Of a stretch of 64,000 nucleotides of DNA, positions 17,925-27,425 are shown piece after piece. Location: contig JALHMC010000004.1 in NCBI GenBank assembly GCA_022844225.1, positions 62,001 to 126,000 of the forward strand, read 5' to 3'. The DNA comes from Hyphomicrobiaceae bacterium (GTDB lineage: Bacteria > Pseudomonadota > Alphaproteobacteria > Rhizobiales > Hyphomicrobiaceae). The notes beneath the pieces were generated by a model. The model did no database searches. It was not told the origin of the DNA and saw only the letters and a list, made by a program, of their open reading frames with translations. Numbering within the stretch: the stretch's first letter is position 1; every line of letters starts with the position of its first letter. A program made the position numbers and the translations under genes.

Positions 17925-18084
17925 CGGTCGCCGAATTGAAGATGTGCGGCTGAGGATATGCGGGAGGCCCGCGCCGTCCCGGCCCAGATCCTCAGAATCT
18001 CGATCGTTTGTAGATCGCCTCGGAGCAGACGGCTTCTCAATGCCCGGTGTGTCCCGCGAGGGACCCACCCGGCTCCGAACCAAT

Positions 18085-18318
18085 CTAAGCCGGTTGACGC
18101 CAACCGGAGCCAGCCCAGTAGCCCTTGGCCCAATTTGTCAGGTTGGCCACGGTTTCGCTCGGGCTCAATTTAAGTGCAGGCTCTGCCACGACCACTGCGC
18201 GGGACGGGGCGGGCACAACCTCGACCTCCGCACGTGTCTGGACGACCCCGTCTTCGTCAGGGGTCGCCATCGCGTACCCTGCCGCACTCGCAGCCTTATT
18301 CAATTGCTCGATGCTCAT
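18085..18318 (-). CDS. Hypothetical small protein
   Basis: 77 aa, beginning MSIEQLNKAASAAGYAMATP, with an alanine/valine-rich middle and a tryptophan-containing end (NWAKGYWAGSGW). No family recognised. AAGG lies upstream at slightly long spacing. Compositional bias and lack of a known homologue leave the coding status uncertain, though no competing gene occupies the stretch. Confidence 0.45.
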   Translation of the reverse strand: MSIEQLNKAASAAGYAMATPDEDGVVQTRAEVEVVPAPSRAVVVAEPALKLSPSETVANLTNWAKGYWAGSGWRQPA

Positions 18319-18669
18319 AACAGCTGCCTTCGTGTTTACGCTCAGGCTGCGGGGTCAACGTCCGCCACCCGGGCTTGGATCCCGGATGCGACAATTATTC
18401 CTCAATTATATTGATGAGGCATAAATGCCCATGTCAAGACGAAAGTCGTTGGTCCTGTGGGGGTTTCTGGGGATGGATTGTGGATAAGCGCGTACGCTCG
18501 TTTTTTTCACGCTTCACATGAACCCAAGGTTGCCACGCCTTGATCGCAATCGGCGATTTCTTGGCCCATTCGTCGGCTCGGTTGCCGCAGCCCTGGCGGC
18601 GATGTTGTGTTTTTGCTGTGCCGGCCCCGTTGCGGCCGTGCCGGTCGCGGGCTATGGTCCCGCCCCTCA
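18319..18669. other. Intergenic stretch before tRNA-Gln
   Basis: About 350 bases without a supported gene. The left part, near 18395-18430, is AT-rich and may hold the promoter of the small minus-strand gene. A short AGCG/CGCT stem followed by seven T residues (18487-18510) is a weak plus-strand terminator candidate. Nothing else stands out. Confidence 0.4.
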
Positions 18670-18744
18670 TGGGGCGTAGCCAAGTGGTAAGGCAGCGGAT
18701 TTTGATTCCGCCATGCGGAGGTTCGAACCCTCCCGCCCCAGCCA
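18670..18744 (+). tRNA. tRNA-Gln (UUG anticodon)
   Basis: Cloverleaf folds by eye: acceptor stem TGGGGCG pairs with CGCCCCA, D-arm with GCC-AAGTGGTAA-GGC, anticodon arm GCGGA/TCCGC around a seven-base loop with TTG at the anticodon position, T-arm GGAGG/CCTCC with GTTCGAA-type loop. Discriminator G at 18741 and an encoded CCA at 18742-18744. It is followed by the convergent MFS transporter gene. Confidence 0.96.
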
Positions 18745-18833
18745 AATCAATCTCCAGAGAAGAGATCCGAAGCCCTTGATCCGGAGTGACGAGGGCGTCG
18801 TCACACTGCCGGACCCTTCGATAACGGCAACGC

Positions 18834-20057
18834 TCAGGGCCCGGTTGCCAGGCGCGGGACGGGGCGCTCCCGAATGGGCCAGTGAACGGCAGCTGCCGTG
18901 AGGCTCAGGCCGATCGATATCCACCACATCGTGTCGTAAGATTGGGTGATGTCGTAGAGAATGCCGGCCAGCCACACGCCGACGAACGACCCTGTTTGAT
19001 GCGAGAGCAGGACAAAGCCGAAGAGCATGGACAGCCAGGCGGTACCGAAGAAGGTCGCAACGAGACTGCTCGTGAGAGGAATGGTCGCCAGCCAAAAGAA
19101 CCCGAGAATTGTCGAGAGCACGATGATTGTCGGTCCATTTGGTGGCAGGTAGAGGAGGCCCAGAAACACGAAGCAGCGGGCCAGATAAATGATGGTCAGA
19201 GCCAAGCGCTTTTCAATGTAGCGGCTCGACTGCCCGGCGATATAGGTGCCGATGATGTTGGCGATCCCCACTGCCGTGAGCGCCCAGACCGCGACGGAGG
19301 ACGGCAGACCCTGCGAGGCGACGAAAGCCGGTAAGTGCACCGAGTAGAAGGCGACGTGGAAACCGCATACGGAGTAGCCGATCGTGAGCAGCCAATAGCT
19401 CGGCAGGCGAAAGGCTTCGCGAAAGGCCTCCCCGAAGGCTTGTGACTTGGCCCCCACCATCGGTTGCGTCTTGCCGCTGACCAGCCAGACGCACGGTAGC
19501 ATCAGGGCCAGAGTGGCGATCACGGCCAGTATGCTAGCGCGCCAGCCCATCGTTTCCATGAGCAGGTGCGTATAGGGAAATGCGAGAAAATTGCCGATGC
19601 CGTTGGCCATGCCGAGAGCCGCAATCGCGGCTGTTCTGCGGGTGGGTGGCGCAGCGCGGCCAACAACGCCGACCATCACCGAGATACCGCAGGCACCGAC
19701 ACCGAATCCCAGAGATATGCCGCTCCACATCAAGTCTGGTCCGGTCTGGGCCAAGTAAAGCATGTAGTAGCCGATGATGATCAAGACGAGGCCCAGCAGC
19801 GTAACGCGTCCCGCCCCGTATCGATCGGCAATGGCACCGGCGACGACGCCGCCGACTCCCCACAGCAGGTTCGCTACGGCCATGGACGTCGAGAAGGGCT
19901 CGACGCCCACGCCAAGGCTCTCGCTCACGGGTGGCAGGTAGAGGCCGACCACTTGACGCAGGCCGGCTGTGGTTCCCACGATCAATCCGGCCGCGGCGAT
20001 CACGGCCCAGAGGGGTAGACCGGTGCGCGGGGAGGAATCGCTAGACAACGTCGTCAT
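18834..20057 (-). CDS. MFS transporter
   Basis: 407 aa from ATG 20057. Twelve hydrophobic segments are visible. After the first helices comes the MFS loop motif as GAIADRYGAGRV (residues about 75-86), with a weaker repeat SRYIEKR in the second half. The central cytoplasmic loop lies around residues 190-215. The overall look is that of the oxalate/formate-monocarboxylate group of the superfamily, but the substrate is not evident. No enzyme gene adjoins it in an operon. An in-frame upstream extension lacks membrane character and is not used. Confidence 0.88.
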   Translation of the reverse strand: MTTLSSDSSPRTGLPLWAVIAAAGLIVGTTAGLRQVVGLYLPPVSESLGVGVEPFSTSMAVANLLWGVGGVVAGAIADRYGAGRVTLLGLVLIIIGYYMLYLAQTGPDLMWSGISLGFGVGACGISVMVGVVGRAAPPTRRTAAIAALGMANGIGNFLAFPYTHLLMETMGWRASILAVIATLALMLPCVWLVSGKTQPMVGAKSQAFGEAFREAFRLPSYWLLTIGYSVCGFHVAFYSVHLPAFVASQGLPSSVAVWALTAVGIANIIGTYIAGQSSRYIEKRLALTIIYLARCFVFLGLLYLPPNGPTIIVLSTILGFFWLATIPLTSSLVATFFGTAWLSMLFGFVLLSHQTGSFVGVWLAGILYDITQSYDTMWWISIGLSLTAAAVHWPIRERPVPRLATGP

Positions 20058-20162
20058 GGGCGTTGATCCCTCGGACCGACGAGCGGCAGATCGACCAAGA
20101 GAAACGCACTTTACTCGTCCGTAGTCCACCCCAAGTCTATTCCGTCCTGACCGACGGACGCA

Positions 20163-20429
20163 TCACCAGCGAATGTCGCCGCTGTAAAAGGGGACGCGGA
20201 TGCGCACGTGACGGTGCTCGGTGTCCACATCGACCTTGGTCGCCGGAGCGCGGACCTTGACGCGGGTGTCACCGGTATCCTCGTCGACGCGGACCCGCGT
20301 GGTTGGGGCGTCGACACGGGTGACACCATTTTCCCGAGTGACCACGTCGCGAGCGGATACCGCAACCGTACCCAGTGTTGCTACAAGGATGGCGCCTGTA
20401 CCGACGGCGATGGCTTTCCTCAAACTCAT
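20163..20429 (-). CDS. Small exported protein with repeated TRVxV/VRV strands
   Basis: 88 aa from ATG 20429. The signal peptide spans residues 1-26 (AVGTGAILVATLGTVAVSA). The mature part is a run of short alternating strands (TRVDAPTTRVRVDEDTG, TRVKVRAP, TKVDVDTEHRHVRIRVP) ending in FYSGDIRW. The pattern suggests a small periplasmic beta-structure or surface-attached peptide. Family unknown. It is transcribed toward the MFS gene 105 bases away. Confidence 0.65.
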   Translation of the reverse strand: MSLRKAIAVGTGAILVATLGTVAVSARDVVTRENGVTRVDAPTTRVRVDEDTGDTRVKVRAPATKVDVDTEHRHVRIRVPFYSGDIRW

Positions 20430-20607
20430 GATGCAACTCCCTGTCATTGAAGATCATTTGGTCGGCGCGGGCATTCTGCCGATGAGAGGTGGTAAGGCAA
20501 CTCGAAAGTTCTCCGGCCTTGGCGTCTAAGCTGACCCGATGCAGAACGGTCGATATAGTCGCCTCGTTTGCGGGCCTTGAACCGCTCATCACATCCCGGA
20601 GTCTTCG

Positions 20608-21735
20608 ATGAAAGTGAAAGGTGCCGTCCTTTACGAGCAAGGACTGCCTCGCCCCTACGCCCAAAGCCGGCCGCTCAGAATCGAGACGCTCGACCTTGAG
20701 GGGCCACGCGCGGGCGAGGTGCTGGTCAAGGTGCGGGCCGCGGGGCTCTGCCACTCGGACCTTTCAACCATCGAAGGCGCTCGGCCGCGTCCTCTACCGA
20801 CCGTAATCGGCCATGAAGGGGCCGGCGAGATCGCGGCTCTGGGTGAGGGCGTGACCGATCTCGCCGTCGGCGATCATGTCGTCTTCATCTTCGCGCCGAG
20901 TTGTGGGGCGTGCCGTCAATGCGTGAGCGGGCGCCCAAACCTGTGCACCACGTTCAATGCTGCCAAGCAGAAGGGCGATCTCGCAACCGGAGGTCGGCGG
21001 TTGCAGCTCGCCGGCAAGGAAGTCGCGCATTACGCGGGGCTGTCGTGTTTCGCAGAGCAGGCCGTGGTGCCGCGCAACTCAGTCCAGAAGATTCCGAAGG
21101 ACGTGCCGTTCGCCGATGCTGCTCTCTTCGGCTGCGCTGTCGTGACGGGTGTCGGTGCGGCCGTGAATACGGCCGAGACCAAGCCAGGCGACGTCGTCGC
21201 TGTCGTGGGGCTCGGTGGCGTAGGGCTCTCGTGCCTGCTCGGAACCATCGTTGCGGGGGCCGGCCGCATCCTCGCGGTCGACGTGCATGACGATAAACTG
21301 GCATTGGCTCGGCAGCTGGGAGCCACCGAGACGTTCAATGCGCGGGAGCCGGATTGCATTGAGCGCATTCTGAAAGCGACCGATGGCGGCGTCGATGCGG
21401 CGTTCGAAATGGCCGGCACGGTCAAGGCGATGGAGCTCGCCTACAAGATTACGGTGCGAGGGGGCAAGACGGTATCGGCGGGCCTGTCACCAGCAGCGGC
21501 GCAACTGACGTTACCGCATTACCAGATGGTGCAGGACGGTCGTCAGGTCCTGGGTAGCTACATGGGCGGTTGCGTCATTGCCCGCGACGTGCCCCGGTAC
21601 ATTGGGCTCTACAAGGACCGCAAGCTCCCGGTCGATCGCCTGCTTTCGGCCCGCATCGGCCTCGACGAGGTCAACGAGGGCTTCGATCGCCTCGCGGATG
21701 CGGCGGTGGTGCGTCAGGTGATCCTGTTCGACTAA
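20608..21735 (+). CDS. Zinc-dependent alcohol dehydrogenase, MDR superfamily
   Basis: 375 aa. Catalytic zinc ligands lie in GLCHSDLS (Cys) and IGHEGAGEI (His, Glu). The structural zinc cluster CGACRQCVSGRPNLC has all four cysteines. The NAD-binding Rossmann motif is VVGLGGVGLS followed by AVDVHDDKLALA (Asp favouring NAD). This is the class of long-chain zinc dehydrogenases that oxidise primary alcohols or S-hydroxymethyl thiols; substrate not determined. It diverges from the small exported protein and ends just before the convergent coiled-coil gene. Confidence 0.9.
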   Translation: MKVKGAVLYEQGLPRPYAQSRPLRIETLDLEGPRAGEVLVKVRAAGLCHSDLSTIEGARPRPLPTVIGHEGAGEIAALGEGVTDLAVGDHVVFIFAPSCGACRQCVSGRPNLCTTFNAAKQKGDLATGGRRLQLAGKEVAHYAGLSCFAEQAVVPRNSVQKIPKDVPFADAALFGCAVVTGVGAAVNTAETKPGDVVAVVGLGGVGLSCLLGTIVAGAGRILAVDVHDDKLALARQLGATETFNAREPDCIERILKATDGGVDAAFEMAGTVKAMELAYKITVRGGKTVSAGLSPAAAQLTLPHYQMVQDGRQVLGSYMGGCVIARDVPRYIGLYKDRKLPVDRLLSARIGLDEVNEGFDRLADAAVVRQVILFD

Positions 21736-21796
21736 GGTTGAGAAGTTGGGGCCGGACCGCCGGACGCGTTCGGAACAGTCCGGCTGTCCCGGTTCC

Positions 21797-24241
21797 TCAA
21801 GCCTCGGGACGACGTTTCTCGCGCGCGTCACGAATGCCCTGGCGCATCCGGTCGACCTGTATGTTGGACTGGCGGTTCGCGGTGGCAACGCTCGACGTGC
21901 CGAAGAGCCAATACCAGAAGCCGCGATCCGGCTCCGACGGAAGCGCATAGTCGTCGGCACTGATGCCGCTGATACGGGGGGTGCCGTTCTGCCGTGCCGC
22001 GCCGTTCACGACAATGTCGACGCCGTCTTTGGGCTTGATGGCGGCGGGCAAGTCGAAGGCCTGGGTCGTCGGGCCCGTGTCGCGTGAAGACATATCGGAG
22101 CCGACCGAGACCACATGCGACTGACCCAGTTTGTCGAGGCGGGATGCGATTGCGCCGAAGTGCTCCTGGCTTTCCGTGCGCCAGTCGCTGACGGCTGAAT
22201 TCAGCGTCGCTTGGCTTTGGGCGACCTGTTTGATCTCATTGTAGATGAAATCGAAGTCCTGATCGCGCCCGCGCAACGCCTCTTCGGTCACAAGCGCTTC
22301 TGAGCGCATCCGCTCATCGAGCTGTTCGAGGCGCGTCGTAAGCGCCTCGATACTGGTTTGCACGGCCTCCACTCGGGTGAGACTCGAGCCTTCCAAAGAG
22401 ACGAGGCGCTGTTCGATCGGTGTCGCCCACGCCGTCGTGTCGACAGCGAGTTGCGCCTCCGTCACGGGGCGCTGCTCGAGCGAGCGAAGGCGCTCGACGA
22501 TCTCACCCGTTGCAGACAGTGTCTGCTGGCTGCGCGACTCCAGCATGCGATCTAGTGCCGATAGTCGATCGCCAATCGCCAGCAAGGTTGCGTCATCGTC
22601 CTCGCGAGGCCGCTCCTGAACGGCACGCTCCACTGTGATGAGGCGTTCCACCATCTGGCTGGTCGCAGCAGAGGCATCGCCGAAGCCTGCTCGAACGGCG
22701 CGCTCGAGACCACCCACGCGCTCATTGAGTTCTCGAAAGGCCGGGTCATTGGGAGCCTGAGCCGACATCGGGGCTTCGGCCAGATAACTCTCGATTGCCG
22801 AGAGCCGATCCGCCACATCGCCGCGGACTCTGTCGGCCTCGCCACGGCCTGCTTCGAGGATCTTGCCGACCTCCTGCAGATGGAGAGCGACCTCGGTCTG
22901 ACGACGCTGGCTTTCTTTACCGGACTCTTCGAGGCGCCGCTCGATCGCGACAAGGCGCGGCTCCAGGGTTTCGACGATCGGAGCTATTCCGGCACCGGCG
23001 ATCGACGATTCGAACGCGGTGAGACGTTGGCCGATCTGGCCGAAACCGCGTGCTCCCTCAGCAAGGCTTGCCTGCACGGCGTCCCTCAGGCCCGCAATGC
23101 GCTCCATGACTGGGTCGAGCACTATTGTCTCGCGGGGCCCACTGATAACTGCCTCGAGCTGCGCCAAGCGCTGACCGAGATTTGCCCAGTTGCGTGCCCC
23201 TTCGCTCAAACCGCCATGGACGGCCTTCTCCAGTGCCGTCATCCGTTCGACGAGAAGGCCGGAGCCGGGGACGGCCTTCGCATCAGACACAACGGCCTCG
23301 AGTGCGCCCAACCTCTGGCCGATCTCTCGCGTGCCACGAAGCGTCTCGCCCAAGCCTCCTTGCACGGACTGCTCGAGATGGGAGATGCGCTCGGCAAGTA
23401 GTGCCTGTGAGCGACCGTTATCCGTACGAAGCGCCACGGCGCGTTCGAGGCCCTCCAGCCGCTGACCAAGGTCGCCGCGGAAAGCAGCGCCGTCGCCGCG
23501 CTGGGCGACGACGTCTCGCTGAATGTCGCGAACGAGGTCCATCAGCAGCTTGCGCTCCTGTGCGAACTCGGCCTGCATAAGACGGAGGCTGTCCTCGATA
23601 CTGGACATCCGTGCCTGCTCGTTTGCCACGAGCTGGACCGGAACGGGGCGGGGCATGGGTTCCGGCATCTGGGGTTCGCGAATCCGGGCCCAATCAGACC
23701 GCTGCCATTCAGGAGTGAGGCGGCGAAGCAACTGCACGACGGGCAGGTCGCGGTTGTAGTGCAAGAGCACCCAGAGCACGTCGTCTACAGTGGCAGGCGA
23801 ACCGCGGCGATGAGCAATCTCGGAGGCGCGCCGTAGCACGTCCTCCAAATCGCCCGAGCGGCGCGGAGCCATGGCCTCGCCAGCATTGGCAGCGGGAATC
23901 TCGCTGGCGATTAGAGCTGCGCTCTCGCGTCTCAGGTGTCCTTCGCGGACTCCACGAGTCTCAAGCGTCCTGGCGGCGGCATCAACTCTCGTCAGCGCGT
24001 TGACGAGATGCTCCAGGTCAACTTCGGCGGCGCCATTGGCCTGCGCGACGTCGAACGCGTAATTGCAGCAAGCCAGGAGCACCTCATCGACCCACAGGGG
24101 CTCACCGTTGACGGTCGCGAACGACGGCCCTCGAGACCAGCGCCCGTTGGGGGCGGCTGCCTCATAATCGGACCCATAGATCTCGCGTGGGGCCCGACCA
24201 TGGGGCACGCGCAGGTCCAGATCCTCACCCTTGTACTGCAT
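21797..24241 (-). CDS. Large Clp-N-domain and coiled-coil protein
   Basis: 814 aa. Residues 45-185 contain two helical units that resemble the Clp N-terminal repeat: VLLACCNYAFDVAQANG..EVDLEHLVNALTRVD and, later, LRRASEIAHRRGSPATVDDVLWVLLH. Residues 200-690 are predicted coiled coil built from an imperfect repeat, visible as GQRLEGLERAV, GQRLGALEAVV, GQRLAQLEAVI and GQRLTAFESSI, with linker pattern GGL(G/S)E. A short hydrophobic segment (FWYWLFGTS) lies near residues 780-788, possibly a membrane anchor, followed by a basic tail. No AAA+ ATPase or protease domain is present. It may be a scaffold that uses Clp-N-like modules to bind partners. Promoter region is the 312-base gap upstream. Confidence 0.8.
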   Translation of the reverse strand: MQYKGEDLDLRVPHGRAPREIYGSDYEAAAPNGRWSRGPSFATVNGEPLWVDEVLLACCNYAFDVAQANGAAEVDLEHLVNALTRVDAAARTLETRGVREGHLRRESAALIASEIPAANAGEAMAPRRSGDLEDVLRRASEIAHRRGSPATVDDVLWVLLHYNRDLPVVQLLRRLTPEWQRSDWARIREPQMPEPMPRPVPVQLVANEQARMSSIEDSLRLMQAEFAQERKLLMDLVRDIQRDVVAQRGDGAAFRGDLGQRLEGLERAVALRTDNGRSQALLAERISHLEQSVQGGLGETLRGTREIGQRLGALEAVVSDAKAVPGSGLLVERMTALEKAVHGGLSEGARNWANLGQRLAQLEAVISGPRETIVLDPVMERIAGLRDAVQASLAEGARGFGQIGQRLTAFESSIAGAGIAPIVETLEPRLVAIERRLEESGKESQRRQTEVALHLQEVGKILEAGRGEADRVRGDVADRLSAIESYLAEAPMSAQAPNDPAFRELNERVGGLERAVRAGFGDASAATSQMVERLITVERAVQERPREDDDATLLAIGDRLSALDRMLESRSQQTLSATGEIVERLRSLEQRPVTEAQLAVDTTAWATPIEQRLVSLEGSSLTRVEAVQTSIEALTTRLEQLDERMRSEALVTEEALRGRDQDFDFIYNEIKQVAQSQATLNSAVSDWRTESQEHFGAIASRLDKLGQSHVVSVGSDMSSRDTGPTTQAFDLPAAIKPKDGVDIVVNGAARQNGTPRISGISADDYALPSEPDRGFWYWLFGTSSVATANRQSNIQVDRMRQGIRDAREKRRPEA

Positions 24242-24553
24242 CGTCGTCGACTCCTCGGCGCGCCGGTCCCGCCGGTGCGTTGAAAATCCATCGGTACGCG
24301 AGCCATTCCCGCAGCCCGCGCTCCCGTCCCGATTCCCCAGCCCGCCTCGATACTTACGTCAGCAGCCAGAATATTGCCGGCTACCGTCGTCGTGTCCCAG
24401 TTCCCGTAGCGTTAACGCAAACAGCGATGCGCTAACGGGGCTCCGTTTTTGCGGCAGCTGTTGCACAATAGCCTCTTCATAAGACCTTTTCGAGACCTGA
24501 CGAGGGTAGAGCCCTGCTGTGACAAAGGGTTGCGCCTTCTGCAAGGGGCCTCT
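24242..24553. other. Intergenic region upstream of the coiled-coil gene
   Basis: About 310 bases without a supported gene. It includes a perfect 10-base palindrome, GCGTTAACGC, near 24408 and a related GCGCTAAC 13 bases further on, which together could be a protein-binding site. The rest is unremarkable. The minus-strand coiled-coil gene must be transcribed from here. Confidence 0.35.
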
Positions 24554-25234
24554 TCAAAGTAGGCGAGGGGTTGGCGACCGCAGGAGTTCAGGACCTTCGC
24601 GGTCCGCCCGATTGAGTTCAGGATTCACGTCGAGGCATTCAAGCGTGGGACCTTTAGGGGCAGTGAGAAGGTCGCCGATGGATGTCGTTTCGCCCGACCT
24701 GCAATCCAGCCATCGGTCGAAAGCCTCCGAGACTACGATCAGCGGCATCCGATCGTGGAAAGGTGCCACGGTGGAGTTCGCCGACACAGTGAGGATCGCC
24801 ATCGTCTCCATTTCGCTGCCATCTGCGCCAAGCCAATGCTCGGCAACGGCTCCGAATGCCATAAGGCTTCCCGTCACTGGTCGGAATAAGAATGGTGTTC
24901 GGGCTCTGGGTGGACCCGTCCACTCGTAGAAGCCGTTCGCTGGTACGAGGCATCGTCGGTGACGCAGTGCACCACGGAACGACGGCTTCTGGGCAGCGGT
25001 TTCGACGCGAGCATTGACGATCAGGGCGAAGTCGCGCGGGTCCTTAACCCAGCCGGGAATCAGGCCCCAACGGACAAGTCGAAGCTCTCGGATGCCGGCC
25101 GGTGAATGGCGTACGATCGCCACGGGCTGGGTCGGCGCAATATTATATCGGGGCGGGAACGTGTCGCTTTCGGCGAGCCCGAAGTAGGCTCGGACCGCGT
25201 CGGGCGGAGATGTCAGATTATAGCGCGAGCACAT
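24554..25234 (-). CDS. SOS response-associated peptidase (SRAP, YedK/HMCES family)
   Basis: 226 aa starting MCSRYNL. Cys2, exposed after removal of Met1, is the catalytic residue that forms a covalent link with abasic sites in single-stranded DNA. Other family residues are PRYNIAPTQ, NARVET, CLVPANGFYEW (catalytic Glu) and PFHDRMPLI (His). An in-frame upstream extension would bury Cys2 and is rejected. It shields abasic sites at stalled forks and may act in DNA damage tolerance. The gene is monocistronic, diverging from the Nudix gene 127 bases away. Confidence 0.93.
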   Translation of the reverse strand: MCSRYNLTSPPDAVRAYFGLAESDTFPPRYNIAPTQPVAIVRHSPAGIRELRLVRWGLIPGWVKDPRDFALIVNARVETAAQKPSFRGALRHRRCLVPANGFYEWTGPPRARTPFLFRPVTGSLMAFGAVAEHWLGADGSEMETMAILTVSANSTVAPFHDRMPLIVVSEAFDRWLDCRSGETTSIGDLLTAPKGPTLECLDVNPELNRADREGPELLRSPTPRLL

Positions 25235-25361
25235 GCAACCAGTCGCTCCTCGGCGGCGAACGATCATAGAGCTTGTAAGTCAGGTTGACGATTGGCCTCC
25301 GGCTCGCGACACATGACGCGGGGCTGGGCGACTGGCAACGCGGGCCTTGGGGCAAAGCGAT

Positions 25362-25811
25362 ATGGCAATCACAGTGGAGCAGCGCCCGTACTGGCCGCGT
25401 CTCGGGGCGAGTGCGGCGATCTTCCGGAACGGGACCGTTCTGCTGGGCGAGCGTGGCAAGGGAGCCCTTGCGGGCATGTGGAGCCTTCCCGGTGGTCATG
25501 TCGAGCCTGGGGAGCGGGTGGCCGGTGCAGCCCGTCGGGAAGTGTTCGAGGAAACGGGGGTCGTCGCGGAAATCCTCGGTCTGGTCGACCTCCACGAGGT
25601 TATTCGCCGGGAAAGCCCTGGTGGAGAGGTTTCGTGGCATTACGTGATTGCGGTGCACTATGGTCTTTGGCGGAACGGCGAGCCGATGCCGGCCAGCGAT
25701 TGCCGGGCAACGCGCTTTGTCGCCCTTGACGCGCTTCATTCGGTGCCTTTGACCGAGGGCGCGGAGACGATCATTCGGCGGGCGCATCGGCTGCTCGGTG
25801 GGGCGCAGTGA
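25362..25811 (+). CDS. Nudix hydrolase
   Basis: 149 aa from ATG 25362. The Nudix box is complete: G45, E51, then [11 protein letters not shown] with REVFEE matching the REUXEEXGU core. The preceding strand pattern ([21 protein letters not shown]) and [16 protein letters not shown] resemble ADP-ribose pyrophosphatase or MutT-like housecleaning enzymes. The substrate is not clear. It follows the SRAP gene in divergent orientation, and both could belong to nucleotide or DNA damage control. Confidence 0.9.
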   Translation: MAITVEQRPYWPRLGASAAIFRNGTVLLGERGKGALAGMWSLPGGHVEPGERVAGAARREVFEETGVVAEILGLVDLHEVIRRESPGGEVSWHYVIAVHYGLWRNGEPMPASDCRATRFVALDALHSVPLTEGAETIIRRAHRLLGGAQ

Positions 25812-25896
25812 GGCGCGAAGGATCCGCCTGGATCATCGAGACGCCCCGAATCCGTGCATTATCGGACGAATGAGGGTGCCGAAGGAGCATTCGGGT

Positions 25897-26373
25897 ATGC
25901 GGTGGTTGAGCAATCAACGTCGGTATGATGTCGACAGCCGCCGACTTGGTTTCGTTGCGGCGACACTGACGATGTTGGCAATTGGGGCGACTCAGGCCAT
26001 CGCACAGGGCTCGCCGGTTACACGGTCCGAGTTCGATGGTTCGCGTGGGGGCGGCAATGTGAAGCCTGAAGATGCCAAACCGTATGACGACAAGTTGGTT
26101 CGGCTGTCCGAGATCCTCGGCGCGGTGCATTACCTGCGCGAGTTGTGCGGGCAGAACGACGGGCAACGGTGGCGCGATCAGATGCGCGAGATTCTGACGG
26201 CAGACGGCGGATCGGCCTTGCGCAAAGCGATGCTGACGCGAAGCTTCAACAACGGCTACCGCAGTTTCGGGCGCACTTATCAAGCCTGCACACCGAGTGC
26301 ACAGACGGCCATTGGACGGTTTCTCGCCGAAGGCGCGCAACTCGCGGATGGTCTGGTGAAGGCCGTGCCTTGA
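25897..26373 (+). CDS. TIGR02301 family exported protein
   Basis: 158 aa from ATG 25897, chosen for AAGGAG about ten bases upstream; in-frame starts at 25798 and 25870 lack such a site. Residues 1-37 are a signal peptide with hydrophobic VAATLTMLAIGATQAIAQ. The conserved part carries LVRLSEILGAVHYLRELCG, QRWRDQM and FNNGYRSFGRTYQACTPSA, diagnostic of TIGR02301, a small alphaproteobacterial exported family with no known function. Two cysteines may form a disulfide. It is 85 bases after the Nudix gene on the same strand. Confidence 0.88.
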   Translation: MRWLSNQRRYDVDSRRLGFVAATLTMLAIGATQAIAQGSPVTRSEFDGSRGGGNVKPEDAKPYDDKLVRLSEILGAVHYLRELCGQNDGQRWRDQMREILTADGGSALRKAMLTRSFNNGYRSFGRTYQACTPSAQTAIGRFLAEGAQLADGLVKAVP

Positions 26374-26393
26374 CGATCGTCTTGTGTGCCGCT

Positions 26394-27155
26394 TCACCCC
26401 GTCCTGCGTAACCGCTCGGGGCGCCACCGCGAGGGGGCGTGGCCGAGGATGCCGTGCGCGGGACCGACGGCAAGGTCCTCCAGTGCGGTCGGGTCGAGGC
26501 TCCACTTCGAGGCGAGCTTCATGATGTGCTGCTCGGTCGGATAGAGGACGAGTTCGCCGGCTGCGTCATCCTTCCTCCGCTTCACGCCGCGCACCTCGTA
26601 GAGCTTGATGCCGAGGGTCTTTTCCTCCTTCATCGGCTTGGCCTTGCTCCAAATCACGCCCTCGTCGTTGATGGCGTAGGCGCGCACCAGCTTGCCGTCG
26701 ATGACGCGTGCCCAGGCGAAGGCGTCGAGGGCCGGGTACGCGAGGAAGTACTGAACCTCGATGAACTGACTGCCCAGGTCGAGCATTAGGGGGACGGTCT
26801 TGTCGACAAACGCCTTGCTGATCGGCTGAGGAAGAGCCAGGCCAACAACGAAGGTCCAGCCATTGACGGGCGGCGAGACGAAGACCGACGAGTCCTCGTG
26901 CGCTTCGTCATATACGGTACCGATGCCATTGTTCCAGTTGGCGGTGACAGGATCGATTAAGCCCAGCCGCTCGACGACGCCCTCGGTGTCGCGAGTGCGG
27001 ATGGCGAGCCAGCACATCCGATAGCCGAATGCCTTGGGTCGGTCAGGATCGGCCGCATATACGACCACCGGCGCGGCAATTCGCGGTGCAAGATAGAAAG
27101 CGGCAGCACCCACCGTTGCGGCGATCAGGAGCAGGATGATTGCGATCTCGAGCAC
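26394..27155 (-). CDS. Membrane-anchored hypothetical protein
   Basis: 253 aa from GTG 27155 (GAGG upstream); a TTG at 27215 is an in-frame alternative. The protein begins with a hydrophobic helix (LEIAIILLLIAATVGAAAFYL) and is otherwise soluble, with alternating strands such as VNGWTFVVGLALP and IEVQYFLAYPALDAFAWARV. No cysteine motif or known catalytic signature seen. I do not recognise the family. It is convergent with the TIGR02301 gene and diverges from rplY across a 325-base region containing a strong hairpin. Confidence 0.65.
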   Translation of the reverse strand: MLEIAIILLLIAATVGAAAFYLAPRIAAPVVVYAADPDRPKAFGYRMCWLAIRTRDTEGVVERLGLIDPVTANWNNGIGTVYDEAHEDSSVFVSPPVNGWTFVVGLALPQPISKAFVDKTVPLMLDLGSQFIEVQYFLAYPALDAFAWARVIDGKLVRAYAINDEGVIWSKAKPMKEEKTLGIKLYEVRGVKRRKDDAAGELVLYPTEQHIMKLASKWSLDPTALEDLAVGPAHGILGHAPSRWRPERLRRTG

Positions 27156-27425
27156 GGATGGGTGCCTCGGCTGGTCGTTCCTTTCTCGTATCGACGGGAT
27201 TCGGCTGGTAAACAAGGTGTAAACGAGAGGCCGAACCTGTGCGACCGCAGATTGCAGGATGGCGTGGTGCGGGTGCCCACTGGCCTAGGCAAAGAGGCCG
27301 TTGCCCGGTGCCACGTGTCTCTATATAAGGGCGGTCTCATGAACACAGGGCGTGGGGCGAAGCTCGCGTGCGGCAGGCATGCCGGCACTGGGGCCAAGCG
27401 GGCCTGACCTCGCCCAGGAATCAAA

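Noticed and set aside
18541-18554. TTGATCGCAATCGG as a third FNR box
   Set aside because: Only one half-site matches; the second half (ATCGG) deviates from ATCAA at two positions, and no oxygen-related gene adjoins it.
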